In this document: in pieces, positions 18,513 through 27,466 of the stretch
How positions within the stretch are numbered: the first letter of the stretch is position 1
Layout: each line of letters starts with the position of its first letter
Assembly (NCBI GenBank): GCA_034520215.1
Contig: JAXHNR010000002.1
Span: forward strand, 718,642-782,641
From: Candidatus Krumholzibacteriota bacterium
GTDB lineage: Bacteria; Krumholzibacteriota; Krumholzibacteriia; Krumholzibacteriales; WJIX01
Direction: 5' to 3'
DNA: 64,000 nucleotides
Made by a program: the position numbers and the translations under genes
Notes under the pieces: generated by a model
Database searches by the model: none
Seen by the model: the letters and a program-made list of their open reading frames with translations, nothing else
What the model was told of the DNA's origin: nothing

Positions 18513-20543
18513 ATGAACTATCTGGATGAGAAGATTACAGAAGTATTCTCCGGCCTGGTGGTCCGTAAGGACCTGGTTAAACTGGTCAAGGGGAACGCCA
18601 TTGTGCCAACCTACGTGCTGGAGTACCTGCTGGGGCAGTACTGCGCTACCAGCGACGAGGAGAGCATCAGCTCCGGCATAGAGACAGTACGGGAGGTTCT
18701 GCGAAAGCATTTCGTACACCGAAACGAAGCGGAGCTGGTTAAATCGAGGATAAGAGAGCAGGGCCGGCACAAGGTCATCGATAAGATAAGCGTACGGCTT
18801 AATGACAAGACCAATACCTATGAGGCCTCTTTCTCCAACCTCGGGATCAAGAAGGTGCTGGTCAATTCTGACACGGTCAAGAAACATCCCAAACTCCTTC
18901 TTACAGGAGTGTGGTCCATAGCAGACCTTGAGTTCGAGTACACCGAGGATTCCAGGGTATGCCCTTGGATCATGAGATCTCTCAAACCGATCCAGTTGTC
19001 ATATTTCGATATAGATGAATACCTTGATAAGAGAAAAGATTTCAAGACCGAAGAATGGATCGATCTTCTTATTCAGAGCATCGGATTCGACCCTGAGAAG
19101 TTCACCCGGCGCGGCAAGCTGCTGCAGCTGGTCAGGCTGATCCCTTACTGCGAAAGGAACTACAATCTGATAGAGCTCGGCCCCAAGGGAACTGGCAAGT
19201 CTCATATATACTCTGAATTCTCGCCCCACGGTATTCTCATATCGGGCGGCGAGGTGACGGTGCCGAAGTTGTTTGTTAATAATTCAACCGGTCAGATAGG
19301 GTTGGTTGGCTTCTGGGATACAGTCGCTTTCGATGAATTCTCCGGGAAGAAGAAGCGTTCCAACAAGGCCCTGGTGGATATCCTGAAGAATTACATGGCC
19401 AACAAATCATTCTCCAGAGGTATAGAAACACTGGGAGCCGAGGCATCCCTGGCTTTCGTCGGCAACACCAGACATAACGTTGAATACATGCTCAGGCATT
19501 CCGACCTCTTCGACGAGGTCCCCCATCAGTACCATGACTCCGCCTTCTTCGACCGGCTTCATTTCTATATTCCCGGATGGGAAGTTGATATTATCCGGGG
19601 TGAGATGTTCTGCGATGGGTATGGCTTTGTGGTGGACTACCTGGCGGAGATACTCCGTTCTGTCAGGGACCACGACTACAGCCAGTTCTACAGTGATGAT
19701 TTCGAACTGTTCCCGGAGATTTCAACAAGGGACAGGGACGGTATAAATAAAACCTTCTCGGGGCTTCTTAAGATACTGTACCCCAACAGGGAAGCTACCA
19801 GAGATGAAAAAAGGGAGATACTAGAATTTGCAATAGAGGGCCGCAAGCGCATCAAGGACCAGATCATGAGGATTGATCCGACCTATACGGATGTCAGGTT
19901 CGGCTATATTGACCTTGACAGCAAAGAGGAAATTCTCGTAAGGACGATGGAGGAGGAGAAATTCCCGCAGTTCTACGGAAGCGTTGGTAAGCCCTATCCT
20001 GAAAAATCAGCAGAAATGGATAAAAGAGCTGATAATAAGAGGGTTATAAAAAACGATATGGAGGTTAAATACCTGAGAACTCTGATAACAAGAGGTGAAA
20101 ACAAGAATCTCGAATTTAAATCATCACTCAGGTGGGATTATTCTAAAAACAAGAAGAACAAGAATCTGCAGAATAATGTAGCAAAAACGATAGCCGCATT
20201 CTCTAATACAGAGGGTGGAATTCTTCTTATCGGTGTCAGTAACAACGGAGAAATATTGGGGATAGAGAATGACCTTAAGAGTCTGGGAGGAGACAGGGGC
20301 CTGGACGGCTTCCGGCTCCAGATAGATGATATAATATGCAAGAAGCTGGGAACCCCTATTACAGCCAATTGCAAGGTCAAGATTATTGAGATCGAAGGGA
20401 AAAAGGTCTGTCATATAGATGTTTCCAGTAGCTCAAAACCTATATATGTACACGAAAATGACTTCTTCATCAGATCCGCGGCCTCAACCCGACAGCTGAC
20501 CACGAAGGAAGTGGGCGCTTATATCAGGGAAAGGTGGGGGTAG
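18513..20543 (+). CDS. brxL: BREX AAA+ protein BrxL with a C-terminal AlbA_2/Schlafen-type domain
   Basis: A 676-residue protein. Residues 1-~500 match BrxL: N-terminal domain, Walker A GPKGTGKSH (223-231), a Walker B-like VAFDEFSG (271-278), FVGNTRHN, and the RIDPTYTDVRFGYID segment. Residues from about 518 instead match the AlbA_2 (Schlafen-type) domain: ENKNLEFKSSLRW, VAKTIAAFSNTEGGILLIGV, NGEILGIEND, VCHIDVSSSSKPIYV, FFIRSAASTRQL. The BrxL proteins I know carry a Lon-protease-related C-terminal region instead, so this looks like a domain replacement. BrxL binds DNA and forms hexamers during phage defence. The start has an AGAGGGATT ribosome site. It is the last BREX gene, followed by a short palindrome at 20583-20594. 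Confidence 0.92.
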   Translation: MNYLDEKITEVFSGLVVRKDLVKLVKGNAIVPTYVLEYLLGQYCATSDEESISSGIETVREVLRKHFVHRNEAELVKSRIREQGRHKVIDKISVRLNDKTNTYEASFSNLGIKKVLVNSDTVKKHPKLLLTGVWSIADLEFEYTEDSRVCPWIMRSLKPIQLSYFDIDEYLDKRKDFKTEEWIDLLIQSIGFDPEKFTRRGKLLQLVRLIPYCERNYNLIELGPKGTGKSHIYSEFSPHGILISGGEVTVPKLFVNNSTGQIGLVGFWDTVAFDEFSGKKKRSNKALVDILKNYMANKSFSRGIETLGAEASLAFVGNTRHNVEYMLRHSDLFDEVPHQYHDSAFFDRLHFYIPGWEVDIIRGEMFCDGYGFVVDYLAEILRSVRDHDYSQFYSDDFELFPEISTRDRDGINKTFSGLLKILYPNREATRDEKREILEFAIEGRKRIKDQIMRIDPTYTDVRFGYIDLDSKEEILVRTMEEEKFPQFYGSVGKPYPEKSAEMDKRADNKRVIKNDMEVKYLRTLITRGENKNLEFKSSLRWDYSKNKKNKNLQNNVAKTIAAFSNTEGGILLIGVSNNGEILGIENDLKSLGGDRGLDGFRLQIDDIICKKLGTPITANCKVKIIEIEGKKVCHIDVSSSSKPIYVHENDFFIRSAASTRQLTTKEVGAYIRERWG

Positions 20544-20582
20544 TGAGAACGGCAGAAAAAATAATATTCTGAATTCATGAGG

Positions 20583-20594
20583 GATCAATTGATC
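20583..20594. other. Perfect 12-base palindrome between convergent genes
   Basis: GATCAATTGATC, flanked by GAGG and TTTTCCTC, lies between the convergent ends of brxL and the secreted protein gene. It could help end transcription from either side. Evidence is the symmetry only. Confidence 0.3.
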
Positions 20595-20630
20595 TTTTCC
20601 TCAATAGTCATCAACCCTTCTGTTTGACCC

Positions 20631-21785
20631 TCACCTTAAAAGAATCATCTTCTTTGTAACAGTCCCGCCCTCCGCCTGCAACTGATAGAAATAGACACCG
20701 GAGGCCACAGACCCTCCGCGGGTATTTGTGCCATTCCACCTGGCAGTTTTAAACCCCTCCTCCTCTATCCCGTCTGAAAGCTTCGTGACCACGCTGCCTG
20801 AAACATCATATATCTTCAATTCCGCATGGGTTCGCCGCGGCAGATAGTACCGTATTGTTGTCGTGGGATTAAAGGGATTCGGGTGATTCTGGAATAATGT
20901 CAAGGAGATCGGCGGTATGTTAGGAGAATCTGAAATTACCCCTCCATCCCATCCGGCAATGAGAGCCGCCATCCACCAGACCGCTCTGCCCTTCTGCTTG
21001 CAGCTTTCTATTGTCGTGTGCGCCGCTTCATCGCCGTTAAACTGTTCATGCTCAACCGGCACGGCGGTGCCCCCGTAATCGTACGTATTCTGCTCCCACG
21101 ACTCTGCCACAGGATTATACCACCAGGCGTCGAGATCGGCGAAGTCGTATAGAACCCTGTTATTATCCAGGCAATGCTGTCTTATCTCTTGATTCCTGAG
21201 ATATCTGTTGTATCCCTCTGCTCCCGTATACTGGGCATTGCCTGTCATGTAAACGAATGTAACGCCCGGATATTCCGCTTCTAGTACACTTATGGAGTCA
21301 AGGTATGCCCGCGTCTGCTCCTGCGTGTAGCTATTAAGCTCGGTGCACCACGACCACATCGAAACGTTTATTTCCGGGTTGGCGTCAAGAACCGCTCTGG
21401 TCTTGTCCATCCCGCTTGCTGTTTCCCAGTATTCGTAAGTTGAGATATATGTGTCGCTGATCTGCCCGCCGTAAATGCAGAAAGCGCCCTCCTCTGAAGG
21501 GAGATTATTATCCTCACGGGCAAAGCTGTATTTTGCATCATCTGATTCTATATAGCTAAGCCCGTATACAAGCTGACCCCCGTGAGAGGTGTGAGCGTAG
21601 TGAAGTTTTATAACCGCTTGAACAGAATCTATCCAGGCATCGGGGATATCTGAAATTCCCTCGCATGTATGATCTATTATTACAGGTTCACCGCTCTGCT
21701 GCGCGTAACTCATATCGGCGGCCGCAGCGATTAAACCTAAAACAAAAATAATTATAATAAATTTTTTCACCTTTATTTTCCCCAT
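20631..21785 (-). CDS. Secreted protein with a possible SGNH-like domain and C-terminal sorting tail
   Basis: A 384-residue protein. The start ATG at 21785 has GAGGG eight bases upstream. Residues 1-28 are a signal peptide (to SYAQQ). Residues ~33-295 form one domain with conserved-looking HYAHTSHGGQLVYGL, NVSMWSWCTELNSYTQEQT, VTFVYMTGNAQYTGAEGYN and RVLYDFADLDAWW. The layout, with a Ser/His-rich start and late D-x-x-x-W, resembles an SGNH-hydrolase-like fold, but I cannot name the family or confirm a catalytic triad. Residues ~300-384 are a sorting domain (NHPNPFNPTTTIRYYLP, LKIYDVSGSVV, SGVYFYQL, C-terminal KKMILLR). It is probably exported to the surface and convergent with brxL. Confidence 0.8.
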   Translation of the reverse strand: MGKIKVKKFIIIIFVLGLIAAAADMSYAQQSGEPVIIDHTCEGISDIPDAWIDSVQAVIKLHYAHTSHGGQLVYGLSYIESDDAKYSFAREDNNLPSEEGAFCIYGGQISDTYISTYEYWETASGMDKTRAVLDANPEINVSMWSWCTELNSYTQEQTRAYLDSISVLEAEYPGVTFVYMTGNAQYTGAEGYNRYLRNQEIRQHCLDNNRVLYDFADLDAWWYNPVAESWEQNTYDYGGTAVPVEHEQFNGDEAAHTTIESCKQKGRAVWWMAALIAGWDGGVISDSPNIPPISLTLFQNHPNPFNPTTTIRYYLPRRTHAELKIYDVSGSVVTKLSDGIEEEGFKTARWNGTNTRGGSVASGVYFYQLQAEGGTVTKKMILLR

Positions 21786-21855
21786 TATTATCCCTCAACT
21801 CAATAATTGAATTCTATTTTTCCGGATTTTTAGAGATCCGGAGATCCCTTATATT

Positions 21856-22071
21856 CTAGCTATTATACACTATTTCTTCCCCCGTTTCAATAATTACATC
21901 CCTTAATACAAATATCGCCAGAGCGCCCGCCGCAAAGTAGCCCGCTGCCATTCCCGTAAAAACGCCTGTCAGCCCAATCAGCTTAGAACCGAGAAAGGCG
22001 AGAGGTATAGTAAACACCAACATCTGTGCAAGGACGAGCGACGCCGCGTGATATGTTTTTACGCAGAACAT
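21856..22071 (-). pseudogene. C-terminal fragment of a MATE-family efflux transporter
   Basis: The 71-codon frame starts one base after the YihY stop and encodes two membrane segments (SLVLAQMLVFTIPLAFLGSK and GVFTGMAAGYFAAGALAIFV) separated by LIGLTG. This is the usual last-two-helix pattern of MATE/NorM transporters ('GLTGVW.A...A..L....'). The ten other helices are absent and no ribosome site is evident, so this is most likely the stranded 3' end of a deleted gene, now abutting the YihY gene. It could still be read through from it. Confidence 0.6.
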
Positions 22072-22926
22072 TCAGTCAGATTCTATTACGGTTCCGTGCT
22101 GCTGGGTGTACGCCTTGGCCAGCTCGGTGCCCAGAAAAACAACCAGGGTGGAGTAGTATACCCAGAGAAGGCCTATTACCAGGGTTCCCGCGACTCCGTA
22201 TGCTGAGCCGATCCCGGTAAAGGACAGGTAACGCCCGATAGCCCATTTGCCGAAATGGAAAAACAGCGCCGTAGTGACCGCCCCGAAAGCTATATCCCGC
22301 CACGCCAGTCTTGCATTCGGAACGTAAAGCAGCATGGCGCCGAACAGTATTATATATACGAGCATGGTTCCCAGAGTACTCAGTATACTTATCAAGTTGC
22401 CCATATCTTCGAACACAAAGTTCAGGACGGTCTTCATCAGTACCGAAAGCATCAGTATAAGCCCTACTGCAAGTATCATAATCAGGGATACCAGCCGCTT
22501 CTTGAGCCAGTTTTTGACAGCTCTGCCAGGTTTCGATCTTACTCCCCAGATCCGGTTCATCGCCTTCTGCAGCTGTACGAATACCGCCGTGGAGGAAAAG
22601 AGCAGAATGGCGATGCTTATCAGGGCCGATATCCTCCCAGCCAGCTGCTGCTGCTCTATATTGGTCAAAACCACGTCTATGGCGCGCGAGGCGGCCGGGC
22701 CAAGGAGCAGGTTCAGTTCCGCTACGATCTCCTGGTGGAACGATGCTGAAAACAGGCCGGTAACCGAGAGCAGAAGAACCAGAAGGGGGGCAATGGAAAG
22801 TGTTGCGAAGAAGGCCACCGCCCCTGCCAGGGTAAAGATATCGTCCTCGAATATATTCCATACCGCCTTCTTCAGCATCAGCAGCACACCCGGGATCTTT
22901 ACCGAACGGTCCTTTGATTCTGACAT
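22072..22926 (-). CDS. yihY: YihY/virulence factor BrkB family inner-membrane protein
   Basis: A 284-residue polytopic protein. I choose the ATG at 22926, because AGGGGAG lies 7 bases upstream on this strand (an in-frame ATG at 22947 would lack it). About six membrane segments are visible, including FTLAGAVAFFATLSIAPLLV, ISALISIAILLFSSTAVFV and LVSLIMILAVGLILMLSVL. The conserved 'RAVKNWLKKRL' loop, 'ARLAWRDIAFGAV' and the ending 'GVAGTLVIGLLWVYYS' match the YihY/BrkB family (once mislabelled RNase BN). Function unproven. A dead partial duplicate lies at 4640-4907. It is followed directly by a MATE fragment. Confidence 0.9.
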   Translation of the reverse strand: MSESKDRSVKIPGVLLMLKKAVWNIFEDDIFTLAGAVAFFATLSIAPLLVLLLSVTGLFSASFHQEIVAELNLLLGPAASRAIDVVLTNIEQQQLAGRISALISIAILLFSSTAVFVQLQKAMNRIWGVRSKPGRAVKNWLKKRLVSLIMILAVGLILMLSVLMKTVLNFVFEDMGNLISILSTLGTMLVYIILFGAMLLYVPNARLAWRDIAFGAVTTALFFHFGKWAIGRYLSFTGIGSAYGVAGTLVIGLLWVYYSTLVVFLGTELAKAYTQQHGTVIESD

Positions 22927-23052
22927 AATTATTCTCCCCTGGATCAATCTGCCGGTTCAGAATTCACACGTAGCTGGATCCAACAGAATGATTTTATTTG
23001 ATATGAGGTGCTCTTTCAAGATTAATCGGCTTTGGGAGGCATTAAGGTAAAG

Positions 23053-23167
23053 ATATTTAAATAACACTTTACAACTAAATGCGATACGGATAAAATGCCA
23101 ATGTTTCTTAAGCGGACGAAATATCTAATAATCAGGATATCTGGAAACCGAGTATACATAGTTATGT
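23053..23167 (+). promoter_or_regulatory. Promoter plus attachment-site module, copy 1 (attI-like), in front of Hachiman
   Basis: A 108-base block (23053-23160) is repeated at 28784-28891 with five differences. It carries TTTACA (23068-23073), a 17-base spacer and TAAAAT (23091-23096), a near-consensus promoter. It ends directly at GTTATGT (23161-23167), whose exact reverse complement ACATAAC lies at 27398-27404 after hamB. This is the arrangement of an integron cassette promoter and attI site. No integrase gene is adjacent: the 126 bases between it and the YihY gene hold nothing I recognise. Confidence 0.65.
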
Positions 23168-23191
23168 GTATGAACCAAGAAATGGAATCGA

Positions 23192-24031
23192 GTGACAATG
23201 GCAGAGAAACAACCAGACGAAATATTGGGATCGCACCCTGAAGCTGATGCGTTTGGTTGTCATACTCAGGCAAAAGACACGAATACAAATTCAGATGTTC
23301 CGCATCGCGCTCTGAGCCAGGATGATGGAAGCCGTAATGACACGGTGGGGCAGCTCCGAAAAGCGTTAATCCGGCATCATACCAGCGTGGAAATGCGAGC
23401 GCGAGATCAGCGAAAGAGAGAGGATCTGCGTCAGCTTGGCTACCCCGTATCCGACGCAGGGACGCACAGATTCCCGCATGCCGACAAAACCCGAAAGGGC
23501 AACTTGGCCGAAGTGTTTCTCGCGGAATATATTGGTGCAGGCGCGGATGCCGACCTACCCATCTACCGCCTCCGATACAACCCCAATGTCGAACAATCCA
23601 TGAAAGGTGATGACGTTTTAGCGTTCGATTTTCATTCTAAGCGGGTGCGCATCCTTGTGGGAGAGGCCAAATTTCGTGGCACCTCATCGAAAGCGGCCGT
23701 CCAAGAGATTGTGGCAGGTCTTGTTCGATCACACCAAGCAGGATTACCGGCATCTCTTCAGTTTGTTGCCGACCGACTTTTCGAAATGAAAAATATAGAC
23801 CTCGGTCGCCGAGTCGAAAACTGCGCCCTCTTGATGGCACAGGGGAAGCTCGATCTGCAATACGTTGGTTTGCTCTTGAGCAATACAAATAGTAAGGCGA
23901 ATGTAGACCGGCACACCAATAGTGAACTGCGGAATCTCGTCATGATCTCTCTGGGAATTGATGACCCCAGTAGTCTCGTCCGCGACTGTTTTGACGGGAT
24001 TGAGGAGGATGCCTGTGGCGATTCCGACTGA
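23192..24031 (+). CDS. hamA: Hachiman defence nuclease HamA (DUF1837)
   Basis: A protein of up to 279 residues. The DUF1837/HamA core starts at about residue 100: KGNLAEVFLAEYIGAG, LPIYRLRYNPN, then the nuclease-like residues MKGDDVLAFDF (about 137-147) and VGEAKFRG (about 154-161), which fit a PD-(D/E)xK site, then AVQEIVAGLVRSH. In Hachiman, HamA is held by the helicase HamB and degrades DNA when phage damage is sensed. The GTG at 23192 and ATG at 23198 are both possible starts, and neither has a strong ribosome site. The gene overlaps hamB. It lies just inside a cassette-like boundary at 23161. Confidence 0.88.
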   Translation: MTMAEKQPDEILGSHPEADAFGCHTQAKDTNTNSDVPHRALSQDDGSRNDTVGQLRKALIRHHTSVEMRARDQRKREDLRQLGYPVSDAGTHRFPHADKTRKGNLAEVFLAEYIGAGADADLPIYRLRYNPNVEQSMKGDDVLAFDFHSKRVRILVGEAKFRGTSSKAAVQEIVAGLVRSHQAGLPASLQFVADRLFEMKNIDLGRRVENCALLMAQGKLDLQYVGLLLSNTNSKANVDRHTNSELRNLVMISLGIDDPSSLVRDCFDGIEEDACGDSD

Positions 24032-27000
24032 CATTGCCCGCAACATTCTTGAGGATTATCGAACATCGAGAATCAAGAACCTGTTCGCACAATCGAACGC
24101 GAGCCATGTTCTCTATGAAGTGGGCGAGGATGAAGGTAATTTCCCCCGATTTGATCCCGCTCTTATCGACAAAGTCACGATGTCGGCCTATTCGATTCTC
24201 GCTGCGGGTGTAAGCCTTGCCGAGGAAGTGCCCTCGCCGGAGGCAATTGCGGCAATGGAAGAAGCCGCCACCCTTCTGAATAACGTACATCTGCCGCGTG
24301 CGCAGAACGATCCGGCAAGTGGGTTCCATATCCTCGTGGCATCAATGGCCTTTTATGCATCAGGGCAGTACTCACGGGCCTTTGTATCAATACGAAAGGT
24401 CGAGGCTCAGACGGACCTCGCGCGTATGGTCGCTTTGTTCATTCGGAAACGTCCGAATGAACTGATCGGGCAACTGAACCCGTATCTCCTAGCAGACCTG
24501 AGCGATTTCAATGACCCTTGGACTATTTGCGACCATGCTGTGACGACCGCGATTGCCAGATCCCTCTCGCTGATTCTTGAATATTTCGCTACTGGGGAAT
24601 CGCGGCACCTTGAGACAGCAGGCAGCACATTGAATATTGCTATGCGTCTTGCCCAGGATTACGAATCCCCAGCACTATGGTGGATCGCACGGCTTCTGCG
24701 TCTGATGATTCGGGGAAATGGCGATGCGTCATTGTGGCGTATTCTGCCGCCATTCTTTCCGGATGACTTGTCATTGCTGCGCCGATACATCCGACTGCTC
24801 TTGTTTAGCAAGCAATCCATCACGGAACTGTGGTGTTCTCAGCGCGAAGCCGTCCCTGTCGCTCTGGATCGGACAAGGCATGGCGCTGTGATAAACATGC
24901 GAACAAGTTCTGGTAAGACACGCGTCGCCGAACTGGCGATCCTTCAAGCCCTGCATGCCGATCCAAATGCAAAGATCCTGTATCTTGCTCCCTTCAGGTC
25001 TCTTGCATTGGAGATTGAGCAGACACTTGGTCAGGTCTTTGACTGGTGTGGGTTTCATGTTTCCCATTTATACGGAGGCTTTCGACTCAGTTCCGTAGAC
25101 AGGCAATTGGCGGAAGATTCAACCATCACCATCGCAACTCCCGAAAAAGCCAGGGCCATTTTACGATCTTCGCCGGAGCTTTTTGATAACGTAAAGCTGA
25201 TTGTGGTCGACGAAGGACACCTCATTGGGGCAAACGAGCGGTTGGTCAAGAATGAGCTGTTCTTGGATCATCTACGATTCATCGCCAGTGTCACTGATTG
25301 CCGGATAATGATGTTGTCAGCGGTTCTTCCAAATCCAGCGCATCTCGCCGAGTGGGTTACTGGCGACTCCGAAAATGTTGTTCGTTCGGAATGGAAGCCA
25401 TCGGCAGAGAGATTCGGACTGCTTCGATGGCAAGGCGATAACGTTCGCATTGATTGGCGTGGCGACTTTGAGTCGTTCAACCCCCGGTTCGTCCAATCTG
25501 GCCCACTGGGCTGGGGAAGACGCCGGAAGCCCTTTCCCAATAATAAGAACGAGGCTATTGCCGCAACTGCTGTTCGATTGGCCTCTGTGGGACCAGTCAT
25601 GATTTTCTCGGCACGCGCCAACAGCATCCCGGGGCTGGCGAAGGCAGTCCTTTTGGCCCTTGGAGAAAATCCGGAAGAACACCGATGGCCAGAAGTGATC
25701 TGGAAAGCATTTCATGCAACGTGCGAAGAAGAGCTTCCCGGGAATGCTATTGAATTGAAGGCAGCACAATATGGTGTTATTTGCCACAGCAACCGTCTTC
25801 CGACTCAAGTTCGCATGGCAACGGAACGGCTGATGCGGTCAGTGCCACCCAAAATCATCATCGCCTCATCGACGCTGGCACAGGGGGTCAATATAGGAAT
25901 TTCTAGCGTGATCGTTGCCACTCCGTATCAAAGAAGGCACCCCATCGGTCATCGGGACTTCTGGAATATTTGTGGACGTGCCGGACGCGCATTCGTGGAT
26001 GGCGAGGGGAAGATTCTGTTCGCAATCGATGAAACAAGACAAGCGTGGCAGATTCGGAAAGATCGGCAATTGGCTGAAAAGTATTTCGGTGCTGCGAATG
26101 CTGATCCCGTTGAGAGTGGATTGCTGTTTGTGCTCCATCTCATTCGCAATATTGCAAAGAAAGCTGGTGTCAATTTCAACCAATTGATGACCATGGTTGC
26201 CGAGAATGACTTTTCTGGGTTGGGCGAGGACGCCGCCAGATGTTCGGGGATTCTTGATCTCATTGACGATGGTTTGCTGGCACTTCAGGAGGACGCGAAA
26301 GCAAACCCAGGAAACGAGGAGCCTGAAAATTGGGCGGATAATGTGTTTCGCGGTTCATTGGCTGCTATTCAATCCGAAGATGGCAAATTCAATCTCACCA
26401 AAGATGAATTCCTGAAGTTCATACAAACGCGGGCTGAGAACATTCTTCGAACGTGTCCAGATTCCGGAGAGCGCAAAGCATACGTTGTAACAGGATTGCC
26501 TTTGTCGGCAGCGAAGAATCTATATCGGGACAGGGATGAGTTTCTCCAAAAGGCTCAAGAAATCGCCGACGCTGAACAGTCGATTCAGTCCATTGTTGAG
26601 TTCGTCGCATGGCTGGAAGAATGGGCTCGTGAGCACTCGACCGCCGTTGTCGAGGAGCTCCCGGAAAACGAAATAATGGATCTGGTTCGTGAACCGTGGG
26701 TCGCCGGGACGCCCATGCGCGATATTCTTGACGAGACAGCCAGTGCCGATGCCATCTGCAAGAATATTTACGGTTATCAAGTCCCTTGGCTTGTCCATGC
26801 AGCTGCGCAGCAAATAAGAAAAATGGGGAATGAGGAACTCTCCGATACCCTGGCGTCGGTGGCACTACTGGTCGAACTTGGTGTTCCCAACGAAGCCGCC
26901 GCATGGATCTTCCTGGCAGGTATTCGCTCACGTGCTGCTTCAACGGAATTGGCCCAATGTGGCGTCGATCTCGGTAGATCTCCATCGACCGTTCGGAGAC

Positions 27001-27344
27001 GGCTCCGAGACAAAGAAACATTGGATGAGCTGGCATCATGCGTAAGCGAATCAACGCAGGCATGGCTGGAACTTCACTGGGCTGAATCCGCCCGAGAAAA
27101 GGTCAATCTGCCTAAATTCCCGTCCTTTGAGGCCGAAAAGATAGAAAGCCATGACACGCTCCTCGTTCGCACAGATGGGGACAGAACGTATCTCTGTTCC
27201 CCAGATGGTAGACAACGGATGGCCGTCAAAGTGTCGAAAAAGTGGCCATTTGATCGAGTTACCGACGACTATCGGTTTTCGTTTGTGAAGTATGACGGAA
27301 GATTTCAGTTCACTATTCGATCCCCCAAGGATATTGTCGATTAG
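24015..27344 (+). CDS. hamB: Hachiman defence helicase HamB
   Basis: A superfamily 2 helicase of about 1109 residues. I prefer the GTG at 24015, because AGGAGG (24003-24008) is six bases upstream; the ATG at 24009 is too close and one at 23958 lacks a ribosome site. Motifs: Walker A MRTSSGKTRVAE (about residue 295), VVDEGHL (397, a DEGH box), LSAVLPNP (motif III), ASSTLAQGVNIG (motif V) and CGRAGRAF (652, motif VI), a Ski2-like set. A ~280-residue domain precedes the motor. It forms the Hachiman system with hamA, which it overlaps by 17 bases. G+C is about half, higher than in the following cassettes. Confidence 0.9.
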   Translation: MAIPTDIARNILEDYRTSRIKNLFAQSNASHVLYEVGEDEGNFPRFDPALIDKVTMSAYSILAAGVSLAEEVPSPEAIAAMEEAATLLNNVHLPRAQNDPASGFHILVASMAFYASGQYSRAFVSIRKVEAQTDLARMVALFIRKRPNELIGQLNPYLLADLSDFNDPWTICDHAVTTAIARSLSLILEYFATGESRHLETAGSTLNIAMRLAQDYESPALWWIARLLRLMIRGNGDASLWRILPPFFPDDLSLLRRYIRLLLFSKQSITELWCSQREAVPVALDRTRHGAVINMRTSSGKTRVAELAILQALHADPNAKILYLAPFRSLALEIEQTLGQVFDWCGFHVSHLYGGFRLSSVDRQLAEDSTITIATPEKARAILRSSPELFDNVKLIVVDEGHLIGANERLVKNELFLDHLRFIASVTDCRIMMLSAVLPNPAHLAEWVTGDSENVVRSEWKPSAERFGLLRWQGDNVRIDWRGDFESFNPRFVQSGPLGWGRRRKPFPNNKNEAIAATAVRLASVGPVMIFSARANSIPGLAKAVLLALGENPEEHRWPEVIWKAFHATCEEELPGNAIELKAAQYGVICHSNRLPTQVRMATERLMRSVPPKIIIASSTLAQGVNIGISSVIVATPYQRRHPIGHRDFWNICGRAGRAFVDGEGKILFAIDETRQAWQIRKDRQLAEKYFGAANADPVESGLLFVLHLIRNIAKKAGVNFNQLMTMVAENDFSGLGEDAARCSGILDLIDDGLLALQEDAKANPGNEEPENWADNVFRGSLAAIQSEDGKFNLTKDEFLKFIQTRAENILRTCPDSGERKAYVVTGLPLSAAKNLYRDRDEFLQKAQEIADAEQSIQSIVEFVAWLEEWAREHSTAVVEELPENEIMDLVREPWVAGTPMRDILDETASADAICKNIYGYQVPWLVHAAAQQIRKMGNEELSDTLASVALLVELGVPNEAAAWIFLAGIRSRAASTELAQCGVDLGRSPSTVRRRLRDKETLDELASCVSESTQAWLELHWAESAREKVNLPKFPSFEAEKIESHDTLLVRTDGDRTYLCSPDGRQRMAVKVSKKWPFDRVTDDYRFSFVKYDGRFQFTIRSPKDIVD

Positions 27345-27397
27345 GGGAGTTTCAAGAATAGGTCAATTCGCATAACTGTTGAAAAAAATGGAAAAAC

Positions 27398-27466
27398 ACA
27401 TAACAGTGCCATGCACACGGACGGGAATTCTGCTACGCTCCATTCCCGCCGGTGATGGCCAACGAT
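27398..27466. repeat. attC-like site after Hachiman (3' end lost)
   Basis: It starts with ACATAAC, the exact complement of GTTATGT at the upstream boundary. The arms GCCATGCACACGGACGGGAAT and, later, ATTCCCGCCGGTGATGGC pair with small bulges, as in an integron attC. The closing GTTRRRY box is missing: the sequence runs into the repeat starting at 27464. Confidence 0.55.

Noticed and set aside
23053-23160. Reading the 108-bp repeat as an attC site
   Set aside because: Its two ends cannot pair into the long bulged stem needed for attC; a promoter/attI-like module fits better.
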